A stretch of DNA of 15,241 nucleotides from JBHHZI01 sp046757965 (GCA_046757965.1 JBHHZI010000076.1:1-15241); one strand, 5' to 3'; numbered from the stretch's first letter, positions 1 through 8,523 are shown. A program made the numbers and translations. The notes: generated by a model not told the origin, from the letters alone.

Positions 1-100
1 TCCGGGTCTCGGTGCCCGGCCCACCACCGGCAGCCGGACGTTCTCATGCAGGGGTGGCATCTGCCGCCAGTTGTTGCAAGACTGTAGATGGCGTGCCGGT

Positions 101-118
101 GGAGTGACGGGTCACTCC
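101..118. promoter_or_regulatory. Inverted repeat just upstream of nadA RBS
   Basis: The sequence GGAGTGAC-GG-GTCACTCC is a perfect 8-bp inverted repeat with a 2-base centre. It ends two bases before the purine-rich Shine-Dalgarno run of nadA (120-127). It could be a repressor operator overlapping the transcription start region or, if transcribed, a small hairpin next to the ribosome binding site. NAD biosynthesis genes are often repressed by dedicated regulators (NadR, NiaR, NrtR, NadQ types), but I cannot match this sequence to any of their known sites. The symmetry is seen directly; the role is inferred. Confidence 0.4.
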
Positions 119-131
119 CAGGAGGGGCAAC

Positions 132-1199
132 ATGAGTACCGCACAGAAGTCGGTGAGCGACGGCCGGGTCACGGATTTTGCCAGCTATGTGAACGGACTG
201 CCGGCGGACCTGGCCGTGGAGGCCGAGGTCAAGCGGGACATGATCGAGGAGATCCTGGAGCTCAAGGCCGCCAAGGACGTCCTGATTCTCGGCCACAACT
301 ACATGAGCCCCCTGGTGTACAACCTCTCCGACCGCGATTGCCGCGGTGACTCGCTGGCGCTGAGCCTCAAGGCCGCCCGGACCAGCCGGCCGATCATCCT
401 GTTCAACGGCGTCGGGTTCATGGCCGAGACCGCCAAGATTCTCAACCCTGACAAGACCGTCCTGCTGGCAGACCGCCACAGCGGCTGTAGCCTGGCGGCG
501 GGTCTGACCCGGGACGACGTGCGGACCATGAAGGCCGCCTTTCCCGGCGTGCCGGTGGTCGCCTATATCAACAGCACCGCCGCCGTGAAGGCCGAATCCG
601 ACATCTGCTGCACCTCCGCCAACGGCCTCGACGTCGTGCGATCGACCGGCGCGGACCGGGTGATCTTCATCCCGGATTCCCTCATGGGAGAAAACCTGCA
701 GCAGGAGATCGACCGGCAGGATCTCGGGATCGATCTGATCTATCCGGGAAAATCCGGGCTGGTCAACCGTACCCAGTGCGAGGTGCACGAGCAGATCTCC
801 GTGGAGGACATCCGCAACATCCGTATCGGACACGACATCCCGAAGAACCACCCCCGGCGTGCCGTTCTCGTCCACTGGGAATGCCATCCGGCGGTGGTGG
901 AAGAGGCCGACTTCTGCGGGAGCACCTCGCAGATGGCCCGCTACATCGCGGAGAGACGGCCCGAGAGGGTGTTCCTCGGCACCGAGTGCGAGATGGCGGC
1001 CAACCTGAGAACCGAGTTTCCGCAGACCGAGTTCGTGCGCCTCTGCAACGTCTTCTGCCGGCACATGGCGCTGATCCGCCTGGACAAGATCCTCGCGGCG
1101 CTGCGCACACAAGACCCCGAATACGAGGTCATCATCGACGATTCACTGCGTCGGCGAGCCCTCCAGCCGATAAGGAAGATGCTCGCCCTGGCCGCCTGA
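132..1199 (+). CDS. nadA: Quinolinate synthase NadA
   Basis: Cytoplasmic [4Fe-4S] enzyme that condenses iminoaspartate with dihydroxyacetone phosphate to quinolinate, the second step of de novo NAD synthesis. The 355-residue length fits the family. Visible family signatures include a substrate-binding GHNYM stretch near residues 54-58 (many homologues have AHYYQ here), FMAETAKIL near 96-104, a first cluster cysteine in HSGCS (Cys119), YINSTAAVKAESD near 145-157, CTSAN near 160, a second cysteine region in HWECHP (Cys251), GSTSQM near 263-268 and a third cysteine region LCNVFC (Cys305/Cys309). Which of the late cysteines ligates the cluster cannot be settled by eye. The ATG at 132 is chosen because AGGAGGGG sits four bases upstream. 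No nadB or nadC is adjacent. The downstream neighbour is convergent, 78 bases away, and I see no clear U-tract terminator in that gap. Confidence 0.96.
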   Translation: MSTAQKSVSDGRVTDFASYVNGLPADLAVEAEVKRDMIEEILELKAAKDVLILGHNYMSPLVYNLSDRDCRGDSLALSLKAARTSRPIILFNGVGFMAETAKILNPDKTVLLADRHSGCSLAAGLTRDDVRTMKAAFPGVPVVAYINSTAAVKAESDICCTSANGLDVVRSTGADRVIFIPDSLMGENLQQEIDRQDLGIDLIYPGKSGLVNRTQCEVHEQISVEDIRNIRIGHDIPKNHPRRAVLVHWECHPAVVEEADFCGSTSQMARYIAERRPERVFLGTECEMAANLRTEFPQTEFVRLCNVFCRHMALIRLDKILAALRTQDPEYEVIIDDSLRRRALQPIRKMLALAA

Positions 1200-1277
1200 G
1201 ACGCTCGCCGTCCCACAGGCCAGGCCGCTCGGCCGAGGACGGGCCCGCTCCCGCAGCGAGACGCCGGCCGGGGTGGC

Positions 1278-2012
1278 TCAGCGAACGGGCGAGAAGGTCA
1301 GGACGTACTGGTACTCCAGCAAGTCGAGTGACGCATCCAGGCGGTAACCGGCCTTTGTGAATGTATCGCTCACGTCCCGCGCACTGATCTTGCCGTGGCC
1401 GGCTGGTGGTCCCACCGGCAGATCGCCGGGACGGAAATCCACGATCACCACGCGGCCGCCAGGGGCCAGGTCCCGGCGCAGGCGCCGGGCGTACTCCACG
1501 CGGGAGCTGATGTGATGCCACGTGTCACAGATCAGCACCACGTCGACCGCACCGTCGGGGAGACGGGGGTCGGTGACCGAGGCCAGCACAGGGATCACGT
1601 TGTCGAGGCCGGCCGACTCGGCGCGGTCCCGCAGATGGACGATCATCCCGGGCTCGAGATCGGAGGCGAACACGGCACCGGTCGATCCCACCGCGCCCGA
1701 CAGCCTCTCGAGGAAGTAGCCGGTGCCCGCTCCCACGTCGGCGACCCGCATGCCCGGCTCCAGATCAAGGGCCTTGATGACCTCGGCGGGTTTCTGCCAC
1801 GCATCCCGTTCGGGCGCATCGAAGATGCGGACGAACCGGGACACGTCCGCGAAGGAGTGCTGCACGCTGTCCTGCGCCACGGCCAGGCCCGACGGGCACA
1901 CTCCGAGCGCGAGGAGAGCGACGAGACCCGCGCCGACCGGGTGACGCCGCCGCGGGCGACCTGGTGAGCCATGGCCCCGGCGGGCCGTTCGATGGATCTG
2001 TTCTTCGCTCAT
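1278..2012 (-). CDS. Class I SAM-dependent methyltransferase with apparent signal peptide
   Basis: A 244-residue Rossmann-fold methyltransferase. Motif I VADVGAGTGYF is at residues 90-100, an acidic SDLEPGM follows the second strand near 117-123, and the motif IV-like ICDTWHHI is near 161-168, followed by LAPGGRVVIVDF typical of the fifth strand. The substrate is unknown. The first ~46 residues look like an export signal: a basic RPRRR patch, a hydrophobic run near 26-38 and an AVA-Q cleavage-like site near 46/47. If real, the enzyme works outside the cytoplasm, where SAM is not normally available, so the leader could instead be a membrane anchor. An ATG at 2039 is in frame, but the ATG at 2012 has GGAGGAG five bases upstream and is preferred. 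It follows the RND pump gene on the same strand after a 92-base gap holding a strong hairpin. Confidence 0.85.
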   Translation of the reverse strand: MSEEQIHRTARRGHGSPGRPRRRHPVGAGLVALLALGVCPSGLAVAQDSVQHSFADVSRFVRIFDAPERDAWQKPAEVIKALDLEPGMRVADVGAGTGYFLERLSGAVGSTGAVFASDLEPGMIVHLRDRAESAGLDNVIPVLASVTDPRLPDGAVDVVLICDTWHHISSRVEYARRLRRDLAPGGRVVIVDFRPGDLPVGPPAGHGKISARDVSDTFTKAGYRLDASLDLLEYQYVLTFSPVR

Positions 2013-2050
2013 GAGGCTCCTCCGTCGATGATGAAACATCGTAACACGGC

Positions 2051-2084
2051 GCCGTCATCGGCGTGTCGCGCCGCCGATGACGGC
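2051..2084 (-). terminator. Strong stem-loop after the RND pump gene, no U-tract
   Basis: A perfect 13-bp inverted repeat (GCCGTCATCGGCG and its complement) with an 8-base loop lies 20 bases past the stop codon of the RND gene and before the methyltransferase. On the minus strand it is followed by GCCGTGTTACG, so there is no run of Ts as in a classical intrinsic terminator. It may be a partial terminator, a 3'-end stabilising or RNase-processing hairpin, or a pause site that lowers methyltransferase expression relative to the pump. The stem is certain; terminator is only the nearest label. Confidence 0.4.
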
Positions 2085-2104
2085 AGCGGCACCGGGCCGT
2101 GTCG

Positions 2105-5100
2105 TCAGACCGGCGCACCGGTCCGGGGTGCCCGGCCGGTGGCCGGCCGCGAGGAATCGGGTGCGCGAGGCCGGCGCAGAATCCGTGAGAAAAGACGCCT
2201 GAGATCTTCCATCACCAGGTAGCCGGCAGGGATCAGCACGAGAGTGATCGCCGTGGAGAACAGCACGCCGAATGCCAGGGACACCGCCATCGGGATCAGA
2301 AAGCGCGCCTGCATGCTGCGCTCCATCATCAGCGGGGACAGTCCGGCGAATGTCGTCAGGGACGTCAGCAGGATCGGCCGGAACCGGGCCACGCCCGCTG
2401 CCCTCACGGCGGTCTCGAGCTCCGCCTTGGTGGCGCGATGACGGTTGATGAAATCGACCATCACGAGGGCATCGTTGACCACCACGCCGGCCAGGGCCAC
2501 CAGCCCGAACATCGAGAGGATGGTGAGGTCCAGTCCGATGAGCATGTGACCCCACACCGCCCCCACCAGGCCGAACGGGATGGCGAGCATGATGATCACC
2601 GGCTGGCCATAGGAACGCAGGGGAATGGCCAGCAACGCGTAGATCATCAGGAGCGCCAGGATGAATCCGTCGGTGAGACCGGCGATGGTCTCCCGCTGCT
2701 CGGCCTGCTGGCCCTCGAACGTCGCCTGCACGCCCGAGTGCGCCGCCAGCAGGCCCGGAAGAACGTCTTCCTCGACGGCGCCGATGATGGCGCCGGGCGT
2801 GGCCAGACGGTCGTCCACGTCGGCGGTGACGTTGATGGCCCGCCGCCGGTCCACCCGCTTGATCGACGCGTATCCACGACCGGCTCGCACCCGCGCCACT
2901 TCCGAGAACGGGACCTCGACACCGGCGGGGGTGCGGATGTGCATCGTCTCGAGATCGCCGACGGAGCGCCGATCGCCCGCGGGGTAGCGCACCATCACGC
3001 GCACATCGTCACGTCCTCGCTGTATCCGTTGCACCTCCTCGCCGTAGAAGGCCTGGCGCACCTGACGGGCCAGGTCACGGAGCGTCAACCCCAGCGATGC
3101 GGCGCCGGGAGCCAGAGCGAGCCGGATCTCCTGCTTGCCCTGCCGGAAAGAGTCGGCGATCTCGTTGACCCCGGTATAGGTGGCGAGACGCGCCTTCAGT
3201 TCGGCGGCAGCGGCCTGGAGATCCGCCAGATCCGGGCCGGTCAGCCGCACGTCGATGTCATCTCCCGGCTGGAAGATGGACGCCGAGAACCGCACCTCCA
3301 CGGCGTCGGCAATCGGCCCTGCGGCAGCTCTCCAGCGTTCCACGATGGTGTCCGCGGACACCGGACGCCTTTGCGCCGAGATCATCTCGATGGTGACCTC
3401 GCCCAGGTGCGACGACGTCTCCCGGGCCACGAATCCACCGGCATTCTGGCGCTGGATTCGACTGAACGGCTGCTCGCCAATGGCGGCCACCGTGTCCCGG
3501 AACAGCTCCATGCCGGTCTCGTTCCGCAGGGCGGCGTCGACCTCGGCCGCCGCGGCCTCGAGATGCGATACGGCCGCCGACGTGACCTCCACGGGCGTTC
3601 CCGGCGGCATGGTCACCGCCACCGAGATCACGTCGGATTCGACGTGGGGAAAGAACAGGAACCGGACGGCTCCCCCCCCGATCAGGCCGACGGTGAGCAG
3701 CAGAAGGGCCGCGCCGGTGGCAAGGGTCAGATAACGCCACTCGAGCGCCCACGTCAGGGTCGGGACATAGATCTTCTTGATGAACGACTCCAGGCCGTCC
3801 ACCACGTGAGACTGCGCCCGCCTCCACAGGCTGGCGTCGTGATCCCTCGGCCGGTAATGGGAGAGATGGGCCGGCAGGATGAAGAGAGACTCCGCCAGGG
3901 ACCACAGCAAGCACGGGATCACGACAAGCGGGATGACACGCATGATCTTCCCCGTGGTGCCGGATACCAGCACCAGGGGGACAAATGCCGCCACCGTCGT
4001 CAGGACGGCGAAGACCACCGGCAGGCTCACCTCGCAGGTGCCCTCCACCGCGCCCCTCACCCCGTCTCCGGTACGATGCTGGTGAGTGAAGATATTCTCG
4101 CCCACGATGATGGCGTCGTCCACGACGATCCCCAGGACGAGGATAAACGCAAACAGCGAGATCAGGTTGACGGATAGATCCATCCACGGCATCACCCACA
4201 GCGCCCCGAGAAACGCGAACAGCAACCCCAGGCTGACCCAGAACGCCAGCCGGAAGCGCAGGAACAGGGCCAGCGTGATGAAGACGAGGATGAACCCGTT
4301 CCGGCCGTTCCGGATCATCAGGTCCAGGCGATCCCGGAGGATGGTCGCGGCGTCCTGCCAGGCGGTCACCTGCACGCCGGGCGGCATCCGCTTCGTCGCG
4401 TCGACGACATACTCGTGCACCGCGCTCGAGATGCCCAGAGCACTCTGGTCCCCGGTCCGGTACACCTCCACGGTCACGGCGGGCTTGCCGTCGAAGCGGG
4501 CGAACTGGTCGGTCTCCTCGAACCCGTCGACGACGTGGGCCACCTCGCCGAGGGTGAGCTGGGTGCCGTCCGGGCGGGACACCAGCACCAGGTCCTCGAA
4601 TTCCCGGGCGTCGTAGGCCTGCCCCTTCGACCGCAGCAGGATCTCGCCACCTGACGTGCGCAGCGACCCACCGGGGAGATCGAGCGATGACCGCCTCACC
4701 GCATCCGCGACGAAGTCGAATGTCAGGGCGTGCCGTCTCAGCTCCTCCTCCGACACCTCGATGGAGATCTCGTACGGACGGGCGCTGGCCAGGTCGACCA
4801 GAGTGATGCCGGGAAGCGCGGAGATCTCGTCACGGACCTGCTCGGCAAGGTGCCGGAGGGTGCGCTCGCCGGCGTCTCCCGACACCGACACCATGATGAC
4901 CTGACGGCGATTGGTGATCTCCCGCGTGATCGGCTTCTCGGTCTCCTCGGGAAAGGTGTCGATGGCGTCGACCCGCGCCTTGATGTCATCCAGCACCTGG
5001 CGGGAATCCGCGCCGGCATCCAGTTCCACGGTGACCGTCCCGACACCCTCGGAAGCCACCGACGTCACCTCCTTGACGCCGTCGAGACCATCGATTGCCT

Positions 5101-5305
5101 CCTCGATGCGGATGCACACGCCCTCCTCCACCTCCTCTGGGGCAGCGCCGCGGTAGGGCACCGTCACCGTCACGAGGTCCAGGGCGAACTCCGGAAAGAC
5201 CTCCTGCTTGATCGAGAACATCGTCAGGACGCCGCCCGCCATCACCAGGGCCATCAGCAGATTGGCGGCGACGCGGTTGCGGACAAACCAGGTGATGCCG
5301 CCCAT
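2105..5305 (-). CDS. RND efflux pump inner-membrane permease (AcrB/MdtB-like)
   Basis: Proton-driven inner-membrane exporter that passes substrates through the adaptor and outer-membrane factor encoded just upstream. About 1066 residues, the usual size of the AcrB superfamily. The first membrane helix (FVRNRVAANLLMALVMAGG) is near residues 8-26, followed by the family PYRGAAPEEVEEG porter-domain start near 50-62. Transmembrane helix 4 carries the paired aspartates VDDAIIVGENI near 396-397, the proton relay of drug-type pumps. The second half repeats the fold, with VVNDALVMVDFINRHR in the helix 10 region. The fit is to the multidrug or hydrophobic-compound branch rather than the metal (CusA) branch; the actual substrate cannot be read from sequence. 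The ATG at 5305 overlaps the adaptor's TGA (TGATG), indicating translational coupling; an in-frame GTG one codon earlier (5308) is an alternative. Confidence 0.95.
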   Translation of the reverse strand: MGGITWFVRNRVAANLLMALVMAGGVLTMFSIKQEVFPEFALDLVTVTVPYRGAAPEEVEEGVCIRIEEAIDGLDGVKEVTSVASEGVGTVTVELDAGADSRQVLDDIKARVDAIDTFPEETEKPITREITNRRQVIMVSVSGDAGERTLRHLAEQVRDEISALPGITLVDLASARPYEISIEVSEEELRRHALTFDFVADAVRRSSLDLPGGSLRTSGGEILLRSKGQAYDAREFEDLVLVSRPDGTQLTLGEVAHVVDGFEETDQFARFDGKPAVTVEVYRTGDQSALGISSAVHEYVVDATKRMPPGVQVTAWQDAATILRDRLDLMIRNGRNGFILVFITLALFLRFRLAFWVSLGLLFAFLGALWVMPWMDLSVNLISLFAFILVLGIVVDDAIIVGENIFTHQHRTGDGVRGAVEGTCEVSLPVVFAVLTTVAAFVPLVLVSGTTGKIMRVIPLVVIPCLLWSLAESLFILPAHLSHYRPRDHDASLWRRAQSHVVDGLESFIKKIYVPTLTWALEWRYLTLATGAALLLLTVGLIGGGAVRFLFFPHVESDVISVAVTMPPGTPVEVTSAAVSHLEAAAAEVDAALRNETGMELFRDTVAAIGEQPFSRIQRQNAGGFVARETSSHLGEVTIEMISAQRRPVSADTIVERWRAAAGPIADAVEVRFSASIFQPGDDIDVRLTGPDLADLQAAAAELKARLATYTGVNEIADSFRQGKQEIRLALAPGAASLGLTLRDLARQVRQAFYGEEVQRIQRGRDDVRVMVRYPAGDRRSVGDLETMHIRTPAGVEVPFSEVARVRAGRGYASIKRVDRRRAINVTADVDDRLATPGAIIGAVEEDVLPGLLAAHSGVQATFEGQQAEQRETIAGLTDGFILALLMIYALLAIPLRSYGQPVIIMLAIPFGLVGAVWGHMLIGLDLTILSMFGLVALAGVVVNDALVMVDFINRHRATKAELETAVRAAGVARFRPILLTSLTTFAGLSPLMMERSMQARFLIPMAVSLAFGVLFSTAITLVLIPAGYLVMEDLRRLFSRILRRPRAPDSSRPATGRAPRTGAPV

Positions 5306-6471
5306 CACGAGCCTTCGACGCGCACGCGCATGCGGTCGGTCGCCGTGGGCAACAGCGTCAGGCAGACCCGGTCCCCATCGGCCAGACCCGCCTGCACGAT
5401 GACATCCGTTCCCTGGCGTCGCAGGATCACCACCGTCTTCCCGTGCAGGCGGCCGCCGTCATCCACCACCATGACGTGACCCTCACCCCGCACGGCAGAG
5501 CGGGGGATGACGGCGACGCCTGACACCGTCCGGCCACGAATCTCGGCGTCGACGAACATTCCGGCCGCCAGCGGCGGCCGGTCCGGGTCATCACCCCGGC
5601 CGTAAGGGTCGTCCACGGACACCACCACGTGCACCATGCGGCTGCGGGGGTCGATCTCTCCCTCGGTGCGCACGATGCGCCCCTGCCAGGCGTGGACCCG
5701 TCCGGCGAATTCGGCCCGCAGAACGACCGCCGGACCGGTGGTGCGATCCCCTTCTTCACCCCGGAAGCGCGGCGGCAGGTCCAGGAATGCCAGTTCCCGG
5801 TCCGCCAGGGGAAGACGAACCTCGGCGGAATCGATGGCATAGATGGTGCCCAGCGCCGTACCCGGGGCGACATACTGACCGATGTCGACCGTCTTGGAGC
5901 GCACGCGCCCGGCGTACGGCGCCCGGATCTCGGTCCGGGCAAGATCGCGGCGGGCTCGAGCCAGTCCGGCCCTGGCGGCGGCGACAGACGCCGTGGCCTC
6001 GGTGACCTGCGGCTCCCTCACGGTGAGGGGCGTCGGCTCGCCCTCGCCCAGCTCGCCCCATTCCCGCCGGGCGATCTGCTGTTCCGCCCGCTCCTGAGCC
6101 AGGCGCAGTTCCTCGCGGGCCACCGCAGCCTCGGCCTCGACCACCGCCTCCCGGTAGTCACTGCCGTCGATCCGGAGCAGCACGTCGCCATTCTCGAAGA
6201 ACCCGCCGGCAACAAACGACGGCGCAACATCGATGACCCGGCCGGCCACCTCCGGCACCAGCACCGATTCGGTGCGCGGACTCACACTCCCCTGGCTGTT
6301 CACCGTGAGCTGGACATCCTCGAGATGAACCGTCTGCACGCGGACCACCGGAAGAGGGACTTCCGGCATGACGACCTCGGCCATCGGGCGGGCCCGGTAC
6401 ATGGCCAGGGCCGCCAGGCCGGCCAGGACGAGAACGACCAGCGGCAGGATGATGCGCGCGGCGCGTTTCAT
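5305..6471 (-). CDS. RND efflux periplasmic adaptor (membrane fusion protein)
   Basis: HlyD/AcrA-type adaptor of 388 residues that links the inner-membrane pump to the outer-membrane channel. It starts with a basic MKRAAR and a hydrophobic helix (about residues 7-25) serving as signal or anchor. The first half-lipoyl strand is near SVSPRTESVLVPEVAGRV (63-80). A long alanine/glutamate/arginine-rich hairpin of two helices spans about 107-180, and the second lipoyl half is IRAPYAGRV (about 182-190). The beta-barrel and membrane-proximal domains follow, with the typical LAAGMFVDAEIRG (about 303-315) and IPRSAV. It has no Cys lipobox after the helix, so it is not an obvious lipoprotein. Its ATG overlaps the preceding outer-membrane factor stop by four bases (ATGA), and its stop overlaps the pump start, so the three genes form one translationally coupled operon. 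Confidence 0.94.
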   Translation of the reverse strand: MKRAARIILPLVVLVLAGLAALAMYRARPMAEVVMPEVPLPVVRVQTVHLEDVQLTVNSQGSVSPRTESVLVPEVAGRVIDVAPSFVAGGFFENGDVLLRIDGSDYREAVVEAEAAVAREELRLAQERAEQQIARREWGELGEGEPTPLTVREPQVTEATASVAAARAGLARARRDLARTEIRAPYAGRVRSKTVDIGQYVAPGTALGTIYAIDSAEVRLPLADRELAFLDLPPRFRGEEGDRTTGPAVVLRAEFAGRVHAWQGRIVRTEGEIDPRSRMVHVVVSVDDPYGRGDDPDRPPLAAGMFVDAEIRGRTVSGVAVIPRSAVRGEGHVMVVDDGGRLHGKTVVILRRQGTDVIVQAGLADGDRVCLTLLPTATDRMRVRVEGS

Positions 6472-8093
6472 CGCCCGGCGCCTTCCGACCGGCCGGCGTC
6501 ACCGGCGGCCGGCGCGGGCGCGCCGGTGCCGGTGCGACCGGTGCGGATGTCGAAGCCGCCGCCCAGCGCCAGGTGGAGATCGATCCGGTTGTCCAGACGG
6601 AGCCGCCGCAACCGGAGAACGTCGCCACGAGTCGCCAGCTCCCGGGTCTGCGAATCGAGCACGGTGAGATAGTCCCCCACGCCGGCGGCATAGCGCTCCT
6701 CGGCCAGCCGACGCGCCGCGGTCAACTGGCGGGCCGACTCGGTCTCGTGAGCTTCCCGCTCCGCCAGGAACGTGCCCGCCGCCAGCGAGGCCTCGACCTG
6801 GGCGTACGCCGTCAATGCGGTCTGGACATACTGTTCCCGGGCCTCCCGCACCGAGGCGTCGGCCAGATGGACTCCGGCGCGCAGCTTGCCGCCTGCAAAC
6901 AGCGGCTGGGTGAGTCCGGCCAGGAGACTCCAGACGCGAAAATCCCCGTCCACCAGGTCGCGTAGCTGATTGGACGCGGTGCCGCCGGAACCGGTCAGGG
7001 TCAGGCTGGGAAACAGTGCCCGCCGCGCGGCGACGGCGCGCGCGTCCGCCGCCGCCAGCCGTCGCTCCGCCCCCACGAGATCCGGGCGCCGTGCGATCAG
7101 ATCCGCCGGCAGAGCGGCCGGCACCGGCTGCGGGATCCGGGGAAGGTGGGGCGGCTCCCCGGCCGGCAGAAAGGAGGCCGCCGGATACCGTCCCATGAGG
7201 AGATCGAGACGGCGCAGGGCCCCGTCCTTCTCCTGCAACCGTTGCGCCAGCAGCGCCTCGGCGGCGGCCAGGTTCGAGGCCGCCAGCCGCAGCTCGATCG
7301 CCGGACGCAGACCGCGCGCAAAGCGCGCCCGGATCTGCTCGGTCAAGATGCGGCGACTGGCCACGGTGTCACGGGCCAGCGCGACCTGTTCCGACGCTTC
7401 CACCACGGCAAACCAGGCCCGCGCCGCCTCCCCGGAGATCGACAGGCGGGCGCCGTACAGGTCCGCCTCGCTCGCCCCGACCTCGGCCAGCGCCGCCCGC
7501 GCGCCGGCCCGCAATCGCCCCCAGAGGTCGAGGTCCCAGCCCAGGTCCACACCGACGTCGTAGCGGCTCGAGGTGGTGCTCAGCACGCGGGAGAATCCGC
7601 CTGGAATCGGGAAGCCGATGAAGTTGAAACGCTGCCGGCTGAAATCGAACGTGCCACTGAGAAAGGGTTTCAGGTCCGCCCGGGTCATGCGGGCCTGCGC
7701 CACGGCCTGCTCGAGTCGGGCCGCGGCAGCGCCGAGGTCGTGGTTCTCTCGCAACGCCGTCGCGATGACGCCGTCGAGGCGCGCATCACCCAGGTCCGTC
7801 CACCACGTGGACTCATCTTCCGGCGGGCCCGCTGCGGCGCCCGCGCCGGCCATCCAGCGGGCGGGCGGGTTCAGGCCGGCGTCCGGCGGCTGCCGCGGCG
7901 GCGCCTGCACACAGGCGGTCACCAGCAACCCGGCCGTGGCACAGATCACGGCCGGCAGGAGTGCCGGCCTCGGTCCAGGCGGGACCGATCCGGCCGGCCC
8001 CGCCGCCGCCCGGCCGCGCCAGGCACCCCTCCCGGCGCCTTGATGCCGGACGCCCGGCTGCTGGCGGCTCGTTTCTGGTCGCTCCTCCGGCAT
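6468..8093 (-). CDS. Outer-membrane efflux lipoprotein (TolC/NodT family)
   Basis: Outer-membrane channel of the tripartite pump, 541 residues from the chosen ATG. A lipobox LVTAC with the lipidated Cys near residue 61 follows a hydrophobic stretch. After it come the family features: PPARWM, WWTDLGDARLDGVIATALRENHDLGAAAARLEQA (first outer-membrane-efflux repeat) and, in the second repeat, RRPDLVGAERRLAAADARAVAARRALFPSLTLTG and GVGDYLTVLDSQ. These are diagnostic of NodT-type factors. The reading frame is open up to 8165 but would then overlap the YjbQ gene; the ATG at 8093 removes the overlap and leaves a 10-base gap. Even so about 40 residues precede the hydrophobic core, longer than a normal lipoprotein signal, so the true start may be a non-ATG codon or the leader may be poorly conserved. 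The Shine-Dalgarno is weak. Confidence 0.92.
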   Translation of the reverse strand: MPEERPETSRQQPGVRHQGAGRGAWRGRAAAGPAGSVPPGPRPALLPAVICATAGLLVTACVQAPPRQPPDAGLNPPARWMAGAGAAAGPPEDESTWWTDLGDARLDGVIATALRENHDLGAAAARLEQAVAQARMTRADLKPFLSGTFDFSRQRFNFIGFPIPGGFSRVLSTTSSRYDVGVDLGWDLDLWGRLRAGARAALAEVGASEADLYGARLSISGEAARAWFAVVEASEQVALARDTVASRRILTEQIRARFARGLRPAIELRLAASNLAAAEALLAQRLQEKDGALRRLDLLMGRYPAASFLPAGEPPHLPRIPQPVPAALPADLIARRPDLVGAERRLAAADARAVAARRALFPSLTLTGSGGTASNQLRDLVDGDFRVWSLLAGLTQPLFAGGKLRAGVHLADASVREAREQYVQTALTAYAQVEASLAAGTFLAEREAHETESARQLTAARRLAEERYAAGVGDYLTVLDSQTRELATRGDVLRLRRLRLDNRIDLHLALGGGFDIRTGRTGTGAPAPAAGDAGRSEGAGR

Positions 8094-8103
8094 GCAGTCC
8101 GCG

Positions 8104-8523
8104 CTAGGTCTCGCCGAGAACCTGGACCACGAGCCGGCGGTCTCGTGCACGATTGTCGAAGTCACAGAAGACGATCTGCTGCCAGGTCCCCAGGACCATC
8201 TCGCCGCCCACCACCGGCACCGTCAATGACGGCCCCAGCAAGGAGGCCCGGCAGTGCGAGAAGCCGTTGCCATCGCCCCAGCGGGCGTCGTGGTGATACT
8301 CCGGGCCGCGCGGCGCGAGCCGGTCGAACATCTCGCCAAGGTCCCGGACCAGTCCGTTCTCGAACTCCACCGTCGTGATGCCTCCGGTGGAACCGGGAGA
8401 AAAGACCGTGACGGTGCCGTTCTGCAGCCCCGACGCCGTCACCTGCGCGGCGACCTCTCCGGTGAGGTCGATGACGGTGCCGGCGCCCCGTGTGGTGAGA
8501 CAGATCTCGCCGGTGTGTACCAT
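8104..8523 (-). CDS. YjbQ family protein (UPF0047)
   Basis: Small cytoplasmic protein of 139 residues in the YjbQ/UPF0047 family. Some members have weak thiamine-phosphate synthase activity, but the physiological role is not settled. The C-terminal signature is clear: RWGDGNGFSHCRASLLGPSLTVPVVGG (about 81-107), LGTWQQIVFCDFDNR (111-125) and VVQVLGE at the end. The central segment is VFSPGSTGGITTVEFENGL (40-58), where E. coli YjbQ has a QHTSAS motif, so the histidine there is absent. The WGDGNGFSH segment keeps one His (His90). The ATG at 8523-8521 shares a base with the CvpA-like gene's TGA, giving a coupled TGATG junction. The outer-membrane factor gene begins ten bases after the stop. Family assignment is firm; any thiamine-related activity should not be assumed for this protein. 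Confidence 0.92.
   Translation of the reverse strand: MVHTGEICLTTRGAGTVIDLTGEVAAQVTASGLQNGTVTVFSPGSTGGITTVEFENGLVRDLGEMFDRLAPRGPEYHHDARWGDGNGFSHCRASLLGPSLTVPVVGGEMVLGTWQQIVFCDFDNRARDRRLVVQVLGET

Noticed and set aside
1..60. Possible start of a minus-strand gene (ATG at 60, reading out of the window)
   Set aside because: Only 20 codons are visible, there is no good Shine-Dalgarno and nothing to identify it; it may be real but cannot be supported.
2438..4177. Long plus-strand open frame (579 codons)
   Set aside because: It is antisense to the RND pump gene, rich in His, Asp, Arg and Gln, and has no family features; it is a shadow frame in GC-rich coding DNA.
8094..8165. Longer N-terminus for the outer-membrane factor
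   Set aside because: It would overlap the end of the YjbQ gene and adds residues with no signal-peptide character; the ATG at 8093 is more economical.
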